Positions 53,609-62,638 of a DNA stretch of 64,000 bases are shown piece after piece. Source of the stretch: Geothrix sp. (lineage in GTDB: Bacteria > Acidobacteriota > Holophagae > Holophagales > Holophagaceae). The notes beneath the pieces are model-generated. The model was given only the letters and a program-made list of their open reading frames with translations, was not told the origin of the DNA and did no database searches. The stretch covers positions 431,905 through 495,904 of the forward strand of contig NZ_JAHRYQ010000002.1 of NCBI RefSeq assembly GCF_020622065.1. Direction: 5' to 3'. The translations under genes and the position numbers were made by a program. Every line of letters begins with the position of its first letter. Positions within the stretch are counted from its first letter, which is position 1.

Positions 53609-54057
53609 TGGCCGCCCGGTTCCACTTCCGTCTTGAGCCGCTGCGCAAGCTGCGGGAGGCTCTGGAACGCGAGGCCGAACGCAGTCTGGCCCGGGCCCTC
53701 CAGGCAGAGCGCGAGGTGCGCGAGCACCTTGAGGACCTGGCCCGGCAGCACCGCGCCATCTTCGAATCCCGCCGCACCGCCTCGGGCCAGGCCCTCGACC
53801 TGGAGTTGTGGCGGGCCGGAGAGCGCTTCCTGGTCGTGTTGGAGCGCCGCCAGCTCGAAGGTTACGAACGCCTGCGGGAGGCCGTGGCCCAGGTGGCCGC
53901 CGCCCGGGCGGCCCTGGTGCTGGCCCACCGCAATCACCTCATGCTGGTGCGCCTCAAGGAGCGCAGGGCCCTCCTGCATGCCCGGGAGCAGCAGCTCCGC
54001 GAGATCCTCGACATGGACGAGCTGGCCGTCCTCCGCCACCACCGCCAGAGCGCCTAG
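53608..54057 (+). CDS. fliJ: flagellar export chaperone FliJ
   Basis: This 149-aa protein is almost wholly coiled coil (Arg/Glu/Leu-rich) with the FliJ-like FRLEPLRKLREALEREAER N-terminus. It sits in the FliI ring as a central stalk. Its first base is the last base of the fliI stop. Confidence 0.85.
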   Translation: MAARFHFRLEPLRKLREALEREAERSLARALQAEREVREHLEDLARQHRAIFESRRTASGQALDLELWRAGERFLVVLERRQLEGYERLREAVAQVAAARAALVLAHRNHLMLVRLKERRALLHAREQQLREILDMDELAVLRHHRQSA

Positions 54058-54073
54058 ACCCCAGGAGTCCCCC

Positions 54074-54619
54074 ATGAACGCCCGCTACCTTCTCTGGATC
54101 TCGGCGCCCGTCGTCTTGTCCGCGGGCGTGATCTGGCTGTCCGCCCAGGAACCCAAGGGCGACCCGAAAGGGGCCGCCGCCGAGGGGGTGAAGGTGGCCG
54201 AATTGGCCTCCCAGCTCCAGGCCCGGGAGAAATCCATCGCCCAGAAGGAGGCGGACCTGCGCCAGCTGGAGCAGCGGCTCAACACCCTGCAGACCACCCT
54301 CGACAAGGACCGCGGCGAGCTCGCCACCCGGGAGAAGGCCGTCCAGGATGCCCTGGCGAAGCTGGAACAGCTTAAAGTCCGCCCGGTCATCGATACCCAG
54401 ATCATCCGCACCTACGAGGCCATGGAACCCGCCGCCGGAGCCCAGGCCATGAAGGAGCTGGCCGGCCAGAACATGGATGTGGCCGTGGCCCTCCTCGCGG
54501 GCATGACCCCCAAGAAGGCCGCCAGGCTCATGGATCAGCTGGCCCCCCTGGATGCGAAGCTGGCGGGCCGCCTGTCCGAGCGGGTCGGCCTGAGCAAGCC
54601 GAAGGATCCTGCCGCCTGA
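54074..54619 (+). CDS. MotE/MgtE-N-like flagellar protein
   Basis: This 181-aa protein has a signal-anchor helix (LLWISAPVVLSAGVIWLSA), a coiled coil (about 45-110) and a C-terminal MgtE-N-like domain (TYEAMEPAAGAQAMKELAGQ, LAGMTPKKAARLMDQLAPLDAKLAGRL). This is the MotE architecture found between fliJ and fliK in many flagellar operons; it is implicated in stator or export assembly. Start ATG 54074. Confidence 0.78.
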   Translation: MNARYLLWISAPVVLSAGVIWLSAQEPKGDPKGAAAEGVKVAELASQLQAREKSIAQKEADLRQLEQRLNTLQTTLDKDRGELATREKAVQDALAKLEQLKVRPVIDTQIIRTYEAMEPAAGAQAMKELAGQNMDVAVALLAGMTPKKAARLMDQLAPLDAKLAGRLSERVGLSKPKDPAA

Positions 54620-54733
54620 GAGGGTTGGCGGGGCATGCGGGTCCCCGCGGAGCATTAGTCATTTTCTGCCCGATGGTCACGGCACGGTCCTCGCGCTGGA
54701 AGCCTACCCGGAAGGTCCGGGTGCGGAGTTTCC

Positions 54734-56437
54734 ATGCTTCCAGCCGGTGCGACAGCAGTCCTTGCAGTCCCCGAACGCTCCCTGGCGGAGCGCCCGGAAG
54801 CCAAGGAACTCGAGGCTTCCGACGGCCAGTTTGCCGGGCTGATGGCCCAATTCGTCCAGACGCCCTCCCAGAGGTCGCCCCAAACCTCTGGCCAGGCTTC
54901 AGGCCAGGCAGACCGGACGGAGGCCACCGCCAACGAGGGCGGCCAGGCACGGCCTGAGCCTGCGGGGCCCGAGGCGTCGCGTCGCGAGGCCGCGGCTCGA
55001 GCCCAAGCCCCCCAGGCCCAGGACACCAAACCCGAAGCCCCGACCACCCCCCCCACCAAGGCCCCGGCGGCGCGCGAAAAGGCCGAGGGCACTCAGGACG
55101 CAGCTGCTCCCGCGGCGGTGACGCCCGCAGCTACCGCCCCGCCCGCGCTTCCCCCAGCGACGCTGGCCGCCGCCGTGGCGCCCCAACCGGCCCCCTCCGT
55201 AGCGGCCACCACCGAGCCCACCAAGGGCCTGGGAACGCCCGCTCAAGTGCCGGCGGCCACCCCCCCGACCTCCGCCCCGACCCCCGTCCCAGCCGCCCTT
55301 CCGGCGGACTCCGTCCTTCCCGTTCCCGCCCCCTCGAAGGGTGAGGCGGCCCCGGAAGCCCCGGCCTCTGCTTCGACCACGCAGACGCCCCCGACCCCGG
55401 TTCCCACCGGCTCTCCCATCACCACCAACCTCCCCAGCCAGCTTGACCCGACCACCTCCACCACCCAGACCGCCTTGCCGATCCAGGTGATTCAAGGCCC
55501 CTCGGTGCCGGACCCTGCCGCCAAGGGTGCCGGGGCCCCGGCAGTCCTTGCCGTGACTCCGCCCCCAACGCCTCAGGCCTCAGCCCAACCGGCCCCGCCC
55601 GATCCCAAGGAGGCCAGCCCGGCCTCCAAGAAGACCGCCGGCCCCCAACCCCTCGCCCCTCAGAAGTCAGTTGTTGAGTCGGCGGTCCCCTTGGTGACGC
55701 CTGAACCCAGCGCCCCGCCCACGCCGGGACTGCGCACCGCGGATCTGCGCCAGGACCGGATCAAGGCTTCAGGCACCACCCCGGGCCCTGCCGTTTCCGA
55801 GACCGCCATCGACCCTCCCGTGGCCGCAGCATCTTCAGCCGTTCAAGCGGCGGAGCCCTCGCCCCTGAAACCGGAAGCGGGCCTTCTGCCGCCCGAGACG
55901 GTGATGCCGCGGGCGGCGACGCATGCCGAAACCTCGGCCCTGACCGCCGCCGGAGCTCCGATCTCACCGTCGAATCGAGCCTCTGCGCCAGCCCCGGTCG
56001 TTCCGGCCGCGCCCCCCAGTGCCCCCCCGCCGCCCCCCGCCGGCCCCATCGCCCAGATCGATGGGAGCCTCCGCTGGATGCTCAAGGGCGGGGCTCAGGA
56101 AGCCCGCCTCCAGCTGCACCCGGAGTCCCTGGGCCAGGTGACCATCCATCTCCGCGTCGAAGGCGGCGAGGTCCATGCCCGTCTGTGGGTCACCGAGCCC
56201 GCCTCGGTCCAGGCCGTCCAGGAAGGTCGTCCCCACCTGGAGCAGTCCCTCCGGGAACAAGGTCTACAACTGGGCAGTTTCGATCTCCAGCAGGGCCACC
56301 GCCCCTTCCAGGAGGCGCCCCCGCCGCCCGCCTTCCGGGACCGTTCCCCGCTCGCGGGGCTGGCAGCCCGGCAAGAAGCACCCGCAGCCGCCGCCCCGTC
56401 CATCCTGAACCCGCACCATGTCGAGCTCTACGCCTGA
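54734..56437 (+). CDS. fliK: flagellar hook-length control protein FliK
   Basis: This 567-aa protein is low-complexity Pro/Ala/Thr-rich over about residues 40-430, acting as a molecular ruler. The C-terminal FliK hook-length domain reads LQLHPESLGQVTIHLRVEGGEVHARLWV, then HLEQSLREQGLQLGSFDLQQG. It switches export from hook to filament proteins. A 114-base gap separates it from the preceding gene. Confidence 0.86.
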   Translation: MLPAGATAVLAVPERSLAERPEAKELEASDGQFAGLMAQFVQTPSQRSPQTSGQASGQADRTEATANEGGQARPEPAGPEASRREAAARAQAPQAQDTKPEAPTTPPTKAPAAREKAEGTQDAAAPAAVTPAATAPPALPPATLAAAVAPQPAPSVAATTEPTKGLGTPAQVPAATPPTSAPTPVPAALPADSVLPVPAPSKGEAAPEAPASASTTQTPPTPVPTGSPITTNLPSQLDPTTSTTQTALPIQVIQGPSVPDPAAKGAGAPAVLAVTPPPTPQASAQPAPPDPKEASPASKKTAGPQPLAPQKSVVESAVPLVTPEPSAPPTPGLRTADLRQDRIKASGTTPGPAVSETAIDPPVAAASSAVQAAEPSPLKPEAGLLPPETVMPRAATHAETSALTAAGAPISPSNRASAPAPVVPAAPPSAPPPPPAGPIAQIDGSLRWMLKGGAQEARLQLHPESLGQVTIHLRVEGGEVHARLWVTEPASVQAVQEGRPHLEQSLREQGLQLGSFDLQQGHRPFQEAPPPPAFRDRSPLAGLAARQEAPAAAAPSILNPHHVELYA

Positions 56438-56475
56438 TCGGCACGCTTCCTGTTCTCACCCCCCTGGAGGTCCCT

Positions 56476-57138
56476 ATGGAAACCGGCATGATCAGCGCGA
56501 CCACCGCCGCCACCACGACGACCAATAAGACGGCTACGGCCAAGAACGCCCTGGACAAGGACGGATTCCTCAAGCTGCTGGTCGCCCAGCTGAAGAACCA
56601 GGACCCCACGGGGGCCGGCCAGGATCCCAACCAGATGGTCCAGCAGCTCACCAGCTTCTCGAGCCTGGAGCAGAGCCAGCAGACCAACACCCTGCTGACC
56701 GGCCTCCAGACCCAGACCGCCGGCCTCTTCCAGGCCCAGACTGCGGGCCTGGTGGGCAAGACTGTGAAGGTGGACGGCTCCGGCTTCAACCTGAAGTCCG
56801 GCCAGGCCGCCATGAACCTGGAGCTCGCCTCCGCGGCCAATGTGACCGTGACCGTGCGCGACGCCACCGGCAATGTGGTGGCCACCCTGCCCCAGGGCCA
56901 CCTCAACCGGGGCGCCTCGACCCTCGCCTGGGACGGCAAGGATGCCTCGGGCACGCCGCTGCCGGACGGTGCCTACAAGGTGGAGGTCTCGGCCACCGGC
57001 GACGATGGCAAAGCCGTGAGTTTCCGCACCAGCCTGACCCTGAAGGTGGACGCCGTGACCTTCAAGGACAACGGCATCTACCTGGCTTCGGGAGGCAACA
57101 TCTTCTCCCTCGCCGATGTCCTCGAAATCACCGCCTGA
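56476..57138 (+). CDS. flgD: flagellar hook assembly protein FlgD
   Basis: This 220-aa hook-capping scaffold has the N-terminal FlgD motif KDGFLKLLVAQLKNQDPTGAGQDPNQMVQQLTSFSSLEQ, then a Tudor/Fn3-like part (NVTVTVRDATGNVVATLPQGHLNRGASTLAWDGKDASGTPLPDGAYKV). The ATG at 56476 follows GGAGG. It lies between fliK and flgE, its usual neighbours. Confidence 0.94.
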   Translation: METGMISATTAATTTTNKTATAKNALDKDGFLKLLVAQLKNQDPTGAGQDPNQMVQQLTSFSSLEQSQQTNTLLTGLQTQTAGLFQAQTAGLVGKTVKVDGSGFNLKSGQAAMNLELASAANVTVTVRDATGNVVATLPQGHLNRGASTLAWDGKDASGTPLPDGAYKVEVSATGDDGKAVSFRTSLTLKVDAVTFKDNGIYLASGGNIFSLADVLEITA

Positions 57139-57166
57139 ACCCGACCCCAGACCCCAGGAGAACCCC

Positions 57167-58465
57167 ATGAGCCTCTACTCCGCCTTCTACTCCGGCCTTT
57201 CGGGCCTGTCCACCAACGCCAGTGCCCTGAATGTGATCGGCAACAACCTGTCGAACATCAACACGGTCGGGTTCAAGGGCTCCAGCACGACCTTCCGCGA
57301 CATCTTCAGCACGAGCCTGGGCGGCGTGTCCACGCAGGGGAACGGCAACCCCATCCAGTTCGGCCTGGGCGTGCAGACCAACAGCGTCAGCCAGGACTTC
57401 TCCCAGTCCTCCTTCCAGAGCACGGGCAACGCCCTCGACATGGCCATCCAGGGCAACGGGTTCTTCACCCTCCAGACCTCTGACGGCCGCCAGGTCTTCA
57501 GCCGGGCCGGGAACTTCACCCGCAACAACGCCGGCTTCCTGGTGGCCAGCGATGGTGCCAATGTCATGGGCTGGAACCGGGACACGGCCACGGGCCTGGT
57601 GAACACCTCCGCCTCCCTGGCCCCCATCCGCATCGACGCCAGCACCACCGCTAGCGCCTTCGCCACCCAGAATGTGCGCCTGGGCATCAACCTGAACGCC
57701 TCCACCTTCGACCCGACCTCGACGGTCCCCCCCAGCGCCCCCGTGTCCTCGCTCACGACCCCCATCCAGGTCTACGACAGCCAGGGCAATGCGCAGAACA
57801 TCATCGTCACCTACACAAAGACGGGGCCCAACACCTGGGACTACGCGGCCTCTGTCGCCGCCCCGGCCACCATCGGCGGCGGCGCCACCGGCACGCTGAC
57901 CTTCAGCGCGGCCGGCACCCTGCTGACCATCAATGGCGCGGCCCCAACCGCCGGGAACAATCCCAAGCTGACCGCCATCAACTGGAACAACGGGACCGCC
58001 TCCCAGGACATCACCTGGAACATCGTCAACCCCGACAACTCCGTCAACCTGACCCAGTATTCCGCGGCCAGCACCACCAGCAGCAGCTTCCAGGACGGCT
58101 ACGCGGCCGGCACCCTGCGCGACCTGACCGTGGACCAGAACGGCATCATCAGCGGCACCTTCACCAACGGCCAGGTCATCTCCCTTGCCCAGGTGGCCCT
58201 CTCCAGCTTCAACAATGTGAACGGCCTCGTGCAGACCGGCAACAACCACTGGGGCCAGAGCCTCGCCTCGGGTTCCCCCACCGTCGGCCTGGCCAACCAG
58301 GGCGGTCGCGGCGGCGTGCTGGGCTCCAACCTCGAGCTCTCCAATGTGGATGTGGCCGGCGAATTCACCAAGCTCATCCTCAGCCAGCGCGGCTACCAGG
58401 CCAATTCCCGCATCGTGACCACCACCGACGAGCTGCTTCAGGAAACCCTGAACCTCAAGCGGTAA
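57167..58465 (+). CDS. flgE: flagellar hook protein FlgE
   Basis: This 432-aa hook subunit has the N-terminal motif FYSGLSGLSTNASALNVIGNNLSNINTVGFKGSSTTF and the C-terminal NVDVAGEFTKLILSQRGYQANSRIVTTTDELLQETLNLKR, both diagnostic. The ATG at 57167 follows CAGGAG. It is the last flagellar gene in the window. Confidence 0.95.
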   Translation: MSLYSAFYSGLSGLSTNASALNVIGNNLSNINTVGFKGSSTTFRDIFSTSLGGVSTQGNGNPIQFGLGVQTNSVSQDFSQSSFQSTGNALDMAIQGNGFFTLQTSDGRQVFSRAGNFTRNNAGFLVASDGANVMGWNRDTATGLVNTSASLAPIRIDASTTASAFATQNVRLGINLNASTFDPTSTVPPSAPVSSLTTPIQVYDSQGNAQNIIVTYTKTGPNTWDYAASVAAPATIGGGATGTLTFSAAGTLLTINGAAPTAGNNPKLTAINWNNGTASQDITWNIVNPDNSVNLTQYSAASTTSSSFQDGYAAGTLRDLTVDQNGIISGTFTNGQVISLAQVALSSFNNVNGLVQTGNNHWGQSLASGSPTVGLANQGGRGGVLGSNLELSNVDVAGEFTKLILSQRGYQANSRIVTTTDELLQETLNLKR

Positions 58466-58558
58466 CAGGACTTCCCGTTCGTCGCGCGGCCCACCCGGGC
58501 CGCGCGCTGCGTACAGCCATCCATAGGCGGGTAAACTGGATTCTTTGACCGAGGCCCC

Positions 58559-59665
58559 ATGTCCGATCAGGAACTCCAGCCCCTCGCCCCCCGTCGGAAG
58601 ACCCGCCAGATCCTGGTGGGCAAGGTGCCGGTGGGCGGGGACGCCCCCATCAGCGTCCAGAGCATGACCAAGACGGACACCCGGGATGTGGAGGCCACGG
58701 TCAACCAGATCTACGGCTACGCCAACGCCGGCTGCGAGATCGTCCGCGTGAGCGTGCCCACCAAGAAAGCCGGCGAAGTCTTCCATGAGATCTGCGACCG
58801 CAGCCCCATCCCCGTGGTGGCCGACATCCACTTCGACTACCGCCTGGCCCTCGTGGCCGCCGACGGGGGCGCCGCCTGCCTGCGCATCAATCCGGGCAAC
58901 ATCGGCGGCCAGGACCGAGTCAAGGCCGTGGTGGACAAGGCCGGCGCGAAAGGCATTCCCATCCGCATCGGCGTGAACGGCGGCAGCCTCGAGAAGGACC
59001 TGCTGGAGAAGTTCGGCACCGCCACCCCCGAGGCCATGGTGGAGAGCGCCCTGCGCCACATCGAGGTCCTCGAGCGCGAGGGCTTCCGCGACATCAAGAT
59101 CAGCCTCAAGGCCAGCGATGTGGTCCGCACCGTGCAGGCCTACCGGCTGCTGGCGAAGCAGGTGGACTACCCCTTCCACCTGGGCATCACCGAGGCGGGC
59201 ACGCCCTTCGGTGGCACCATCCGCTCCAGTGTGGGCATGGGCATCCTCCTGGCCGAGGGTCTGGGCGACACCATCCGCGTGTCCCTGACGGGTGACGGGG
59301 AGGACGAGTGCCGCGTGGGCCACGAGATGCTGCGGTCGCTCGCCCTGCGCACCGGTGGTTTCCGCATGGTGAGCTGCCCCAGCTGCGGGCGCGTGCAGAT
59401 CGACCTCAACCGGGTGGCCCATGAGATCGAAGAAGGCCTCAAGGCCATCAACCACGAGAACATCACCTACGCCGTCATGGGCTGCGTGGTGAACGGCCCC
59501 GGCGAGGCCAAGGACGCCGACCTCGGCGTGGCCGGCGGCGCGGGCGAGGGTCTCATCTACCGCAAGGGCGAGCTCATCCGGAAGGTGAAGGAGGAGGATC
59601 TGGTCCCCGCTTTCCTTGAGGAAGCCCGGAAAGTGAAGGCCGAGGCGGATGCGGCGAAGGCCTAG
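58559..59665 (+). CDS. ispG: 4-hydroxy-3-methylbut-2-enyl diphosphate synthase IspG
   Basis: This 368-aa [4Fe-4S] enzyme of the MEP isoprenoid pathway has the N-terminal TIM-barrel signature PISVQSMTKTDTRDVEATVNQI and the cluster cysteines in CPSCGRVQIDL and MGCVVNGPGEA. It is the typical single-module bacterial form. The next gene overlaps its end by 17 bases. Confidence 0.96.
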   Translation: MSDQELQPLAPRRKTRQILVGKVPVGGDAPISVQSMTKTDTRDVEATVNQIYGYANAGCEIVRVSVPTKKAGEVFHEICDRSPIPVVADIHFDYRLALVAADGGAACLRINPGNIGGQDRVKAVVDKAGAKGIPIRIGVNGGSLEKDLLEKFGTATPEAMVESALRHIEVLEREGFRDIKISLKASDVVRTVQAYRLLAKQVDYPFHLGITEAGTPFGGTIRSSVGMGILLAEGLGDTIRVSLTGDGEDECRVGHEMLRSLALRTGGFRMVSCPSCGRVQIDLNRVAHEIEEGLKAINHENITYAVMGCVVNGPGEAKDADLGVAGGAGEGLIYRKGELIRKVKEEDLVPAFLEEARKVKAEADAAKA

Positions 59666-59963
59666 GGTGGTGGCCTGGCTGGCGGCCCACCCCCTGGCGG
59701 CCCTCGGGCTCTACTTGGTGCTGGAAGCCTGCCTGCCCGTGCGCTTCCAGCCCACCGCCTGGGTCTGCCGCGGTCTGATCCGCACCTACCAGGCGACCCT
59801 GTCCAGCCACCTCCCCACCCAGTGCAAGTTCACCCCCACCTGCAGCCACTACGGCCTGGGCTGCATCCAGCGGTACGGCACCCTTCGCGGCGGCCTGCTC
59901 ACCACCTGGCGCCTGCTCCGCTGTTCACCCCTGACCCAGGGCGGGATCGACCCGGTTCCATAA
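59649..59963 (+). CDS. yidD: YidD membrane insertion efficiency factor
   Basis: This 104-aa protein has an N-terminal amphipathic helix and the YidD motif CKFTPTCSHYGLGCIQRYG (family pattern CRFxPTCSxYA). It aids YidC-dependent membrane-protein insertion. It is longer than the usual 70-85 aa because of an N-terminal extension. It overlaps ispG by 17 bases. Confidence 0.88.
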   Translation: MRRRPRVVAWLAAHPLAALGLYLVLEACLPVRFQPTAWVCRGLIRTYQATLSSHLPTQCKFTPTCSHYGLGCIQRYGTLRGGLLTTWRLLRCSPLTQGGIDPVP

Positions 59964-59964
59964 A

Positions 59965-59993
59965 CCACCCTTCTATCCCAGGATGGAGGGTGG
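59965..59993 (+). terminator. hairpin after yidD
   Basis: CCACCC (59965-59970) pairs with GGGTGG (59988-59993), with inner ATCC/GGAT pairs. CTTT follows. It is a plausible weak intrinsic terminator closing the ispG-yidD unit before glmS. Confidence 0.6.
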
Positions 59994-60040
59994 CTTTGGC
60001 CTGTGATGAATGCTGATGAAGGCTTTGGGGAGGTCCGGCG

Positions 60041-62500
60041 GTGTGCGGAATCGTGTCGTTGTGCTATGGATCCGAGGTTTCCGCCATGGGGCGGGAGGCC
60101 GGTGAGCTGCTGAAGCGCCTGGAATACCGCGGGTACGACTCCACCGGAGCCTCCTTCATCGGGGACGACGGGGCCATCAAGCTCCTGAAGAAGGTCGGCG
60201 CCCCCAGCCGCGTGGTGCCCGAGCTGGGCATCGACCGGCAGGCCGGCCAGCGATTCATCGGCCAGGTGCGCTGGGCCACCTACGGCGCCGTCACGGATGT
60301 GAACAGCCAGCCCCACCTCGTGCGCTGCAAGGTCGAGATGGTGGGGGCCCACAACGGCAACATCTCGAACACGGATGCGCTCAAGCCCGCCCTGACCATT
60401 CAGGGCCACACCGTGGTCTCCGACAACGACGGCGAGATGATCACGCACCTCACCGAGGATGCCTACGCCGCCAACCTGGCTGACCCCAGTTCGGCCCTGG
60501 CGGCCTGCCGGGCCGCCTACGCGGCCGCCGGGCTGAAGGCTGCCATTCCCGACGGCGCCTTCCTCCTGATGGATGCGGCCCGCAAGGCCGATGCCCGCGC
60601 CGAGGGCTCCTATGCCGCGGCCTTCGCGGATCCGAAGGTGCCCGGCGTGGTGGCCGTGAAATCCGGCTCCTCGCTCTATGCGGGCATCGGCACCGACGCC
60701 CACGGCGACTTCGTGGTGGTGTCCAGCGACCTCACATCCGTGCTCTCCAAGACCCGCATGCTCATCCCCCTCTCCGAGGGCGAGGGGCTCTGGTTCACGG
60801 AGCGTGACTACCTGGTCTTCACCCTGGGCAAGGACTTCGCGTTCTCGGTGCCGCGGCCCAAACGCTCCAAGCTCAATGTGCGCGACACGGGGTTGCGGGC
60901 CCCCTTCCGCTACTTCATGGAGCAGGAGATCGCCTCGGCGCCCGACAACCTGGACGAGGTGCTCCGCTACTACTTCCGCTCGCCCGAAACCGAGGGCCTG
61001 TTCGCCGCCTTCGAGGACCGGAAGGACCTCTGCAAGGCCCTGCTGGGCAAGGTTCTCGCGCTCTACGAGGCCCCCCACGAACCCGCCCTGGTGGCGGCCT
61101 TCAAGGGGCTCCTGGCGGATCCCGTCCATCGGGAGCTGACCACCCGGGTGAAGCCCCACGCCGATGTCCTGCGGGCCCACGGCGGGCGCCCCCTGTCGGA
61201 CGAGCGTCAGCTGCTTGCAGACCTGGAACGCCTCGATCCCCAGGCCTCCGAGGCTCTGGCCCTCTTCGACCTGCTCTTCATCTGGAAGAAGCGCCGCCGG
61301 GTCACGCGCCATCTCATGGAGCTGGTGCAGGCGATCCGGGAGACGCAAAAGGAGGGCGGGCGCGTCTTCCTGGTCGCCTCGGGCACCTCGTACCACGCGG
61401 CCCTGGTGGCGGCCACCTTCTTCAACAACCTCTCAGGCGTGGCCGTCTTCCCGTGCAATCCGGGCATGTTCCGGTCCATGTACCTGAACGCACTCCAGCC
61501 CCGCGACCTCCTCCTCGGCATCACCCAGTCCGGCGAGACGAAGGACCTGGTGGACATCTTCCAGGATGTGCGCGCCCGGGTGCCGGGGCTGCGGCGGATC
61601 TCCCTGGTGAACAACGAGAACAGCCGCATCCCGCAGGAGTTGTCCGAGTTCTACCTGCCCATCCTCTGCGGTCCCGAGATCGCCGTGGCCGCCACCAAGA
61701 GCTTCCTCAACCAGGTGGCCATCCTGTATGTGCTGGCCGCCTCCTTCTCGCTCACCGAGCGGAAGATCGCCGCCAACCTGGAGCGCGCCAAGGAACTCAT
61801 CGCCGAAACCCTCCGGATGTGCGAGCGCGATGTGGAGGAGGCCGCGAAGCGCCTCTACCTGGAGCCCTCCCTGCACATCCTTGGCACGGGCCTCATCGGC
61901 CTGGCCCGCGAGGGCGCCCTCAAGATCCGGGAAGTCGTGCTCAACCACGCCGAAGGCTACGATGCGGCCGAGTTCAAGCACGGCCCCAACACCATCCTCG
62001 GCAAGAACACCCTGTTCTCCATCCAGGACCTGGCGGGCCTGCTGGAAGTCTACGAGCAGCACCGTGACGGGCGCCCCTTCGCCGGGGGGATCGAGGCCCT
62101 CCAGGCCTGGCCGGAGCTGGTGGAGACCCGGTTCTCCAACTACCCCCTGCTCTTCGTATGCCCCAGCGAGGAGCGCGACATCCGCATCACCATCAGCCAG
62201 ATCCACACCCACAAGATCCGCGGTGCCGACATCATGCTCATCGCGGAAAAGCAGCCCGAGCTGGCCCTGGCCGTGGCGGGCAAGCCCATGGGACAGGACC
62301 GCTACTGGTCGAAGTACATCGAGGTCCCCTTCAGCGGCGATCCCAACCTCTTCGTCTTCGCCGCGACCGTGGCCCTCCAGCGCCTGGCCTTCCGCATGTC
62401 CGTGCTGAAGATGGAATACCTGGACCGACTGACCGTGGCCGACCATGGGGTCCATCCAGACGCCCCCAAGAATGTATCGAAGTCCATTACCGTAGATTAA
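60041..62500 (+). CDS. glmS: GlmS-like glutamine amidotransferase/SIS protein, long form
   Basis: This 819-aa homologue of glucosamine-6-phosphate synthase is about 200 aa longer than standard GlmS (about 610). It starts at GTG with GGGGAGG upstream, giving Met-Cys2 as the class II amidotransferase nucleophile (MCGIVSLCYG). It shows GYDSTGAS, VRWATYG, HNGNISN and FMEQEIASAP (near 292), then an insertion of roughly 80-140 residues. SIS domains follow with ASGTSYHAALVA (447-) and VAATKSFLNQ. Other extra segments lie in the SIS half. It probably still makes glucosamine-6-phosphate, but the insertion may change control. Confidence 0.85.
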   Translation: MCGIVSLCYGSEVSAMGREAGELLKRLEYRGYDSTGASFIGDDGAIKLLKKVGAPSRVVPELGIDRQAGQRFIGQVRWATYGAVTDVNSQPHLVRCKVEMVGAHNGNISNTDALKPALTIQGHTVVSDNDGEMITHLTEDAYAANLADPSSALAACRAAYAAAGLKAAIPDGAFLLMDAARKADARAEGSYAAAFADPKVPGVVAVKSGSSLYAGIGTDAHGDFVVVSSDLTSVLSKTRMLIPLSEGEGLWFTERDYLVFTLGKDFAFSVPRPKRSKLNVRDTGLRAPFRYFMEQEIASAPDNLDEVLRYYFRSPETEGLFAAFEDRKDLCKALLGKVLALYEAPHEPALVAAFKGLLADPVHRELTTRVKPHADVLRAHGGRPLSDERQLLADLERLDPQASEALALFDLLFIWKKRRRVTRHLMELVQAIRETQKEGGRVFLVASGTSYHAALVAATFFNNLSGVAVFPCNPGMFRSMYLNALQPRDLLLGITQSGETKDLVDIFQDVRARVPGLRRISLVNNENSRIPQELSEFYLPILCGPEIAVAATKSFLNQVAILYVLAASFSLTERKIAANLERAKELIAETLRMCERDVEEAAKRLYLEPSLHILGTGLIGLAREGALKIREVVLNHAEGYDAAEFKHGPNTILGKNTLFSIQDLAGLLEVYEQHRDGRPFAGGIEALQAWPELVETRFSNYPLLFVCPSEERDIRITISQIHTHKIRGADIMLIAEKQPELALAVAGKPMGQDRYWSKYIEVPFSGDPNLFVFAATVALQRLAFRMSVLKMEYLDRLTVADHGVHPDAPKNVSKSITVD

Positions 62501-62569
62501 AAATCGTGAAATCAAGTAGATAGGTTTTCATCGAAAGAATTAAAGAAAATATGACCTTTTTAGTCAAGA

Positions 62570-62585
62570 TGTGATGCCCTTCACG
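62570..62585. promoter_or_regulatory. CRP/FNR-family-like site before ric
   Basis: TGTGA-TGCCCT-TCACG matches the TGTGA-N6-TCACA consensus at nine of ten positions. It lies 54 bases before the ric ATG, within an AT-rich promoter-like stretch (62500-62575). Redox or NO-responsive control is plausible. Confidence 0.5.
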
Positions 62586-62638
62586 GCCCGACCACCTCAT
62601 CCTGGGTGCCGGGGGACCGTCCCCACCGAGGAGCCGAC

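Noticed and set aside
57128-59455. A 775-codon minus-strand frame across flgE and ispG
   Set aside because: It mirrors two unambiguous plus-strand genes, has no ribosome site or domain, and its composition is typical of an antisense shadow.
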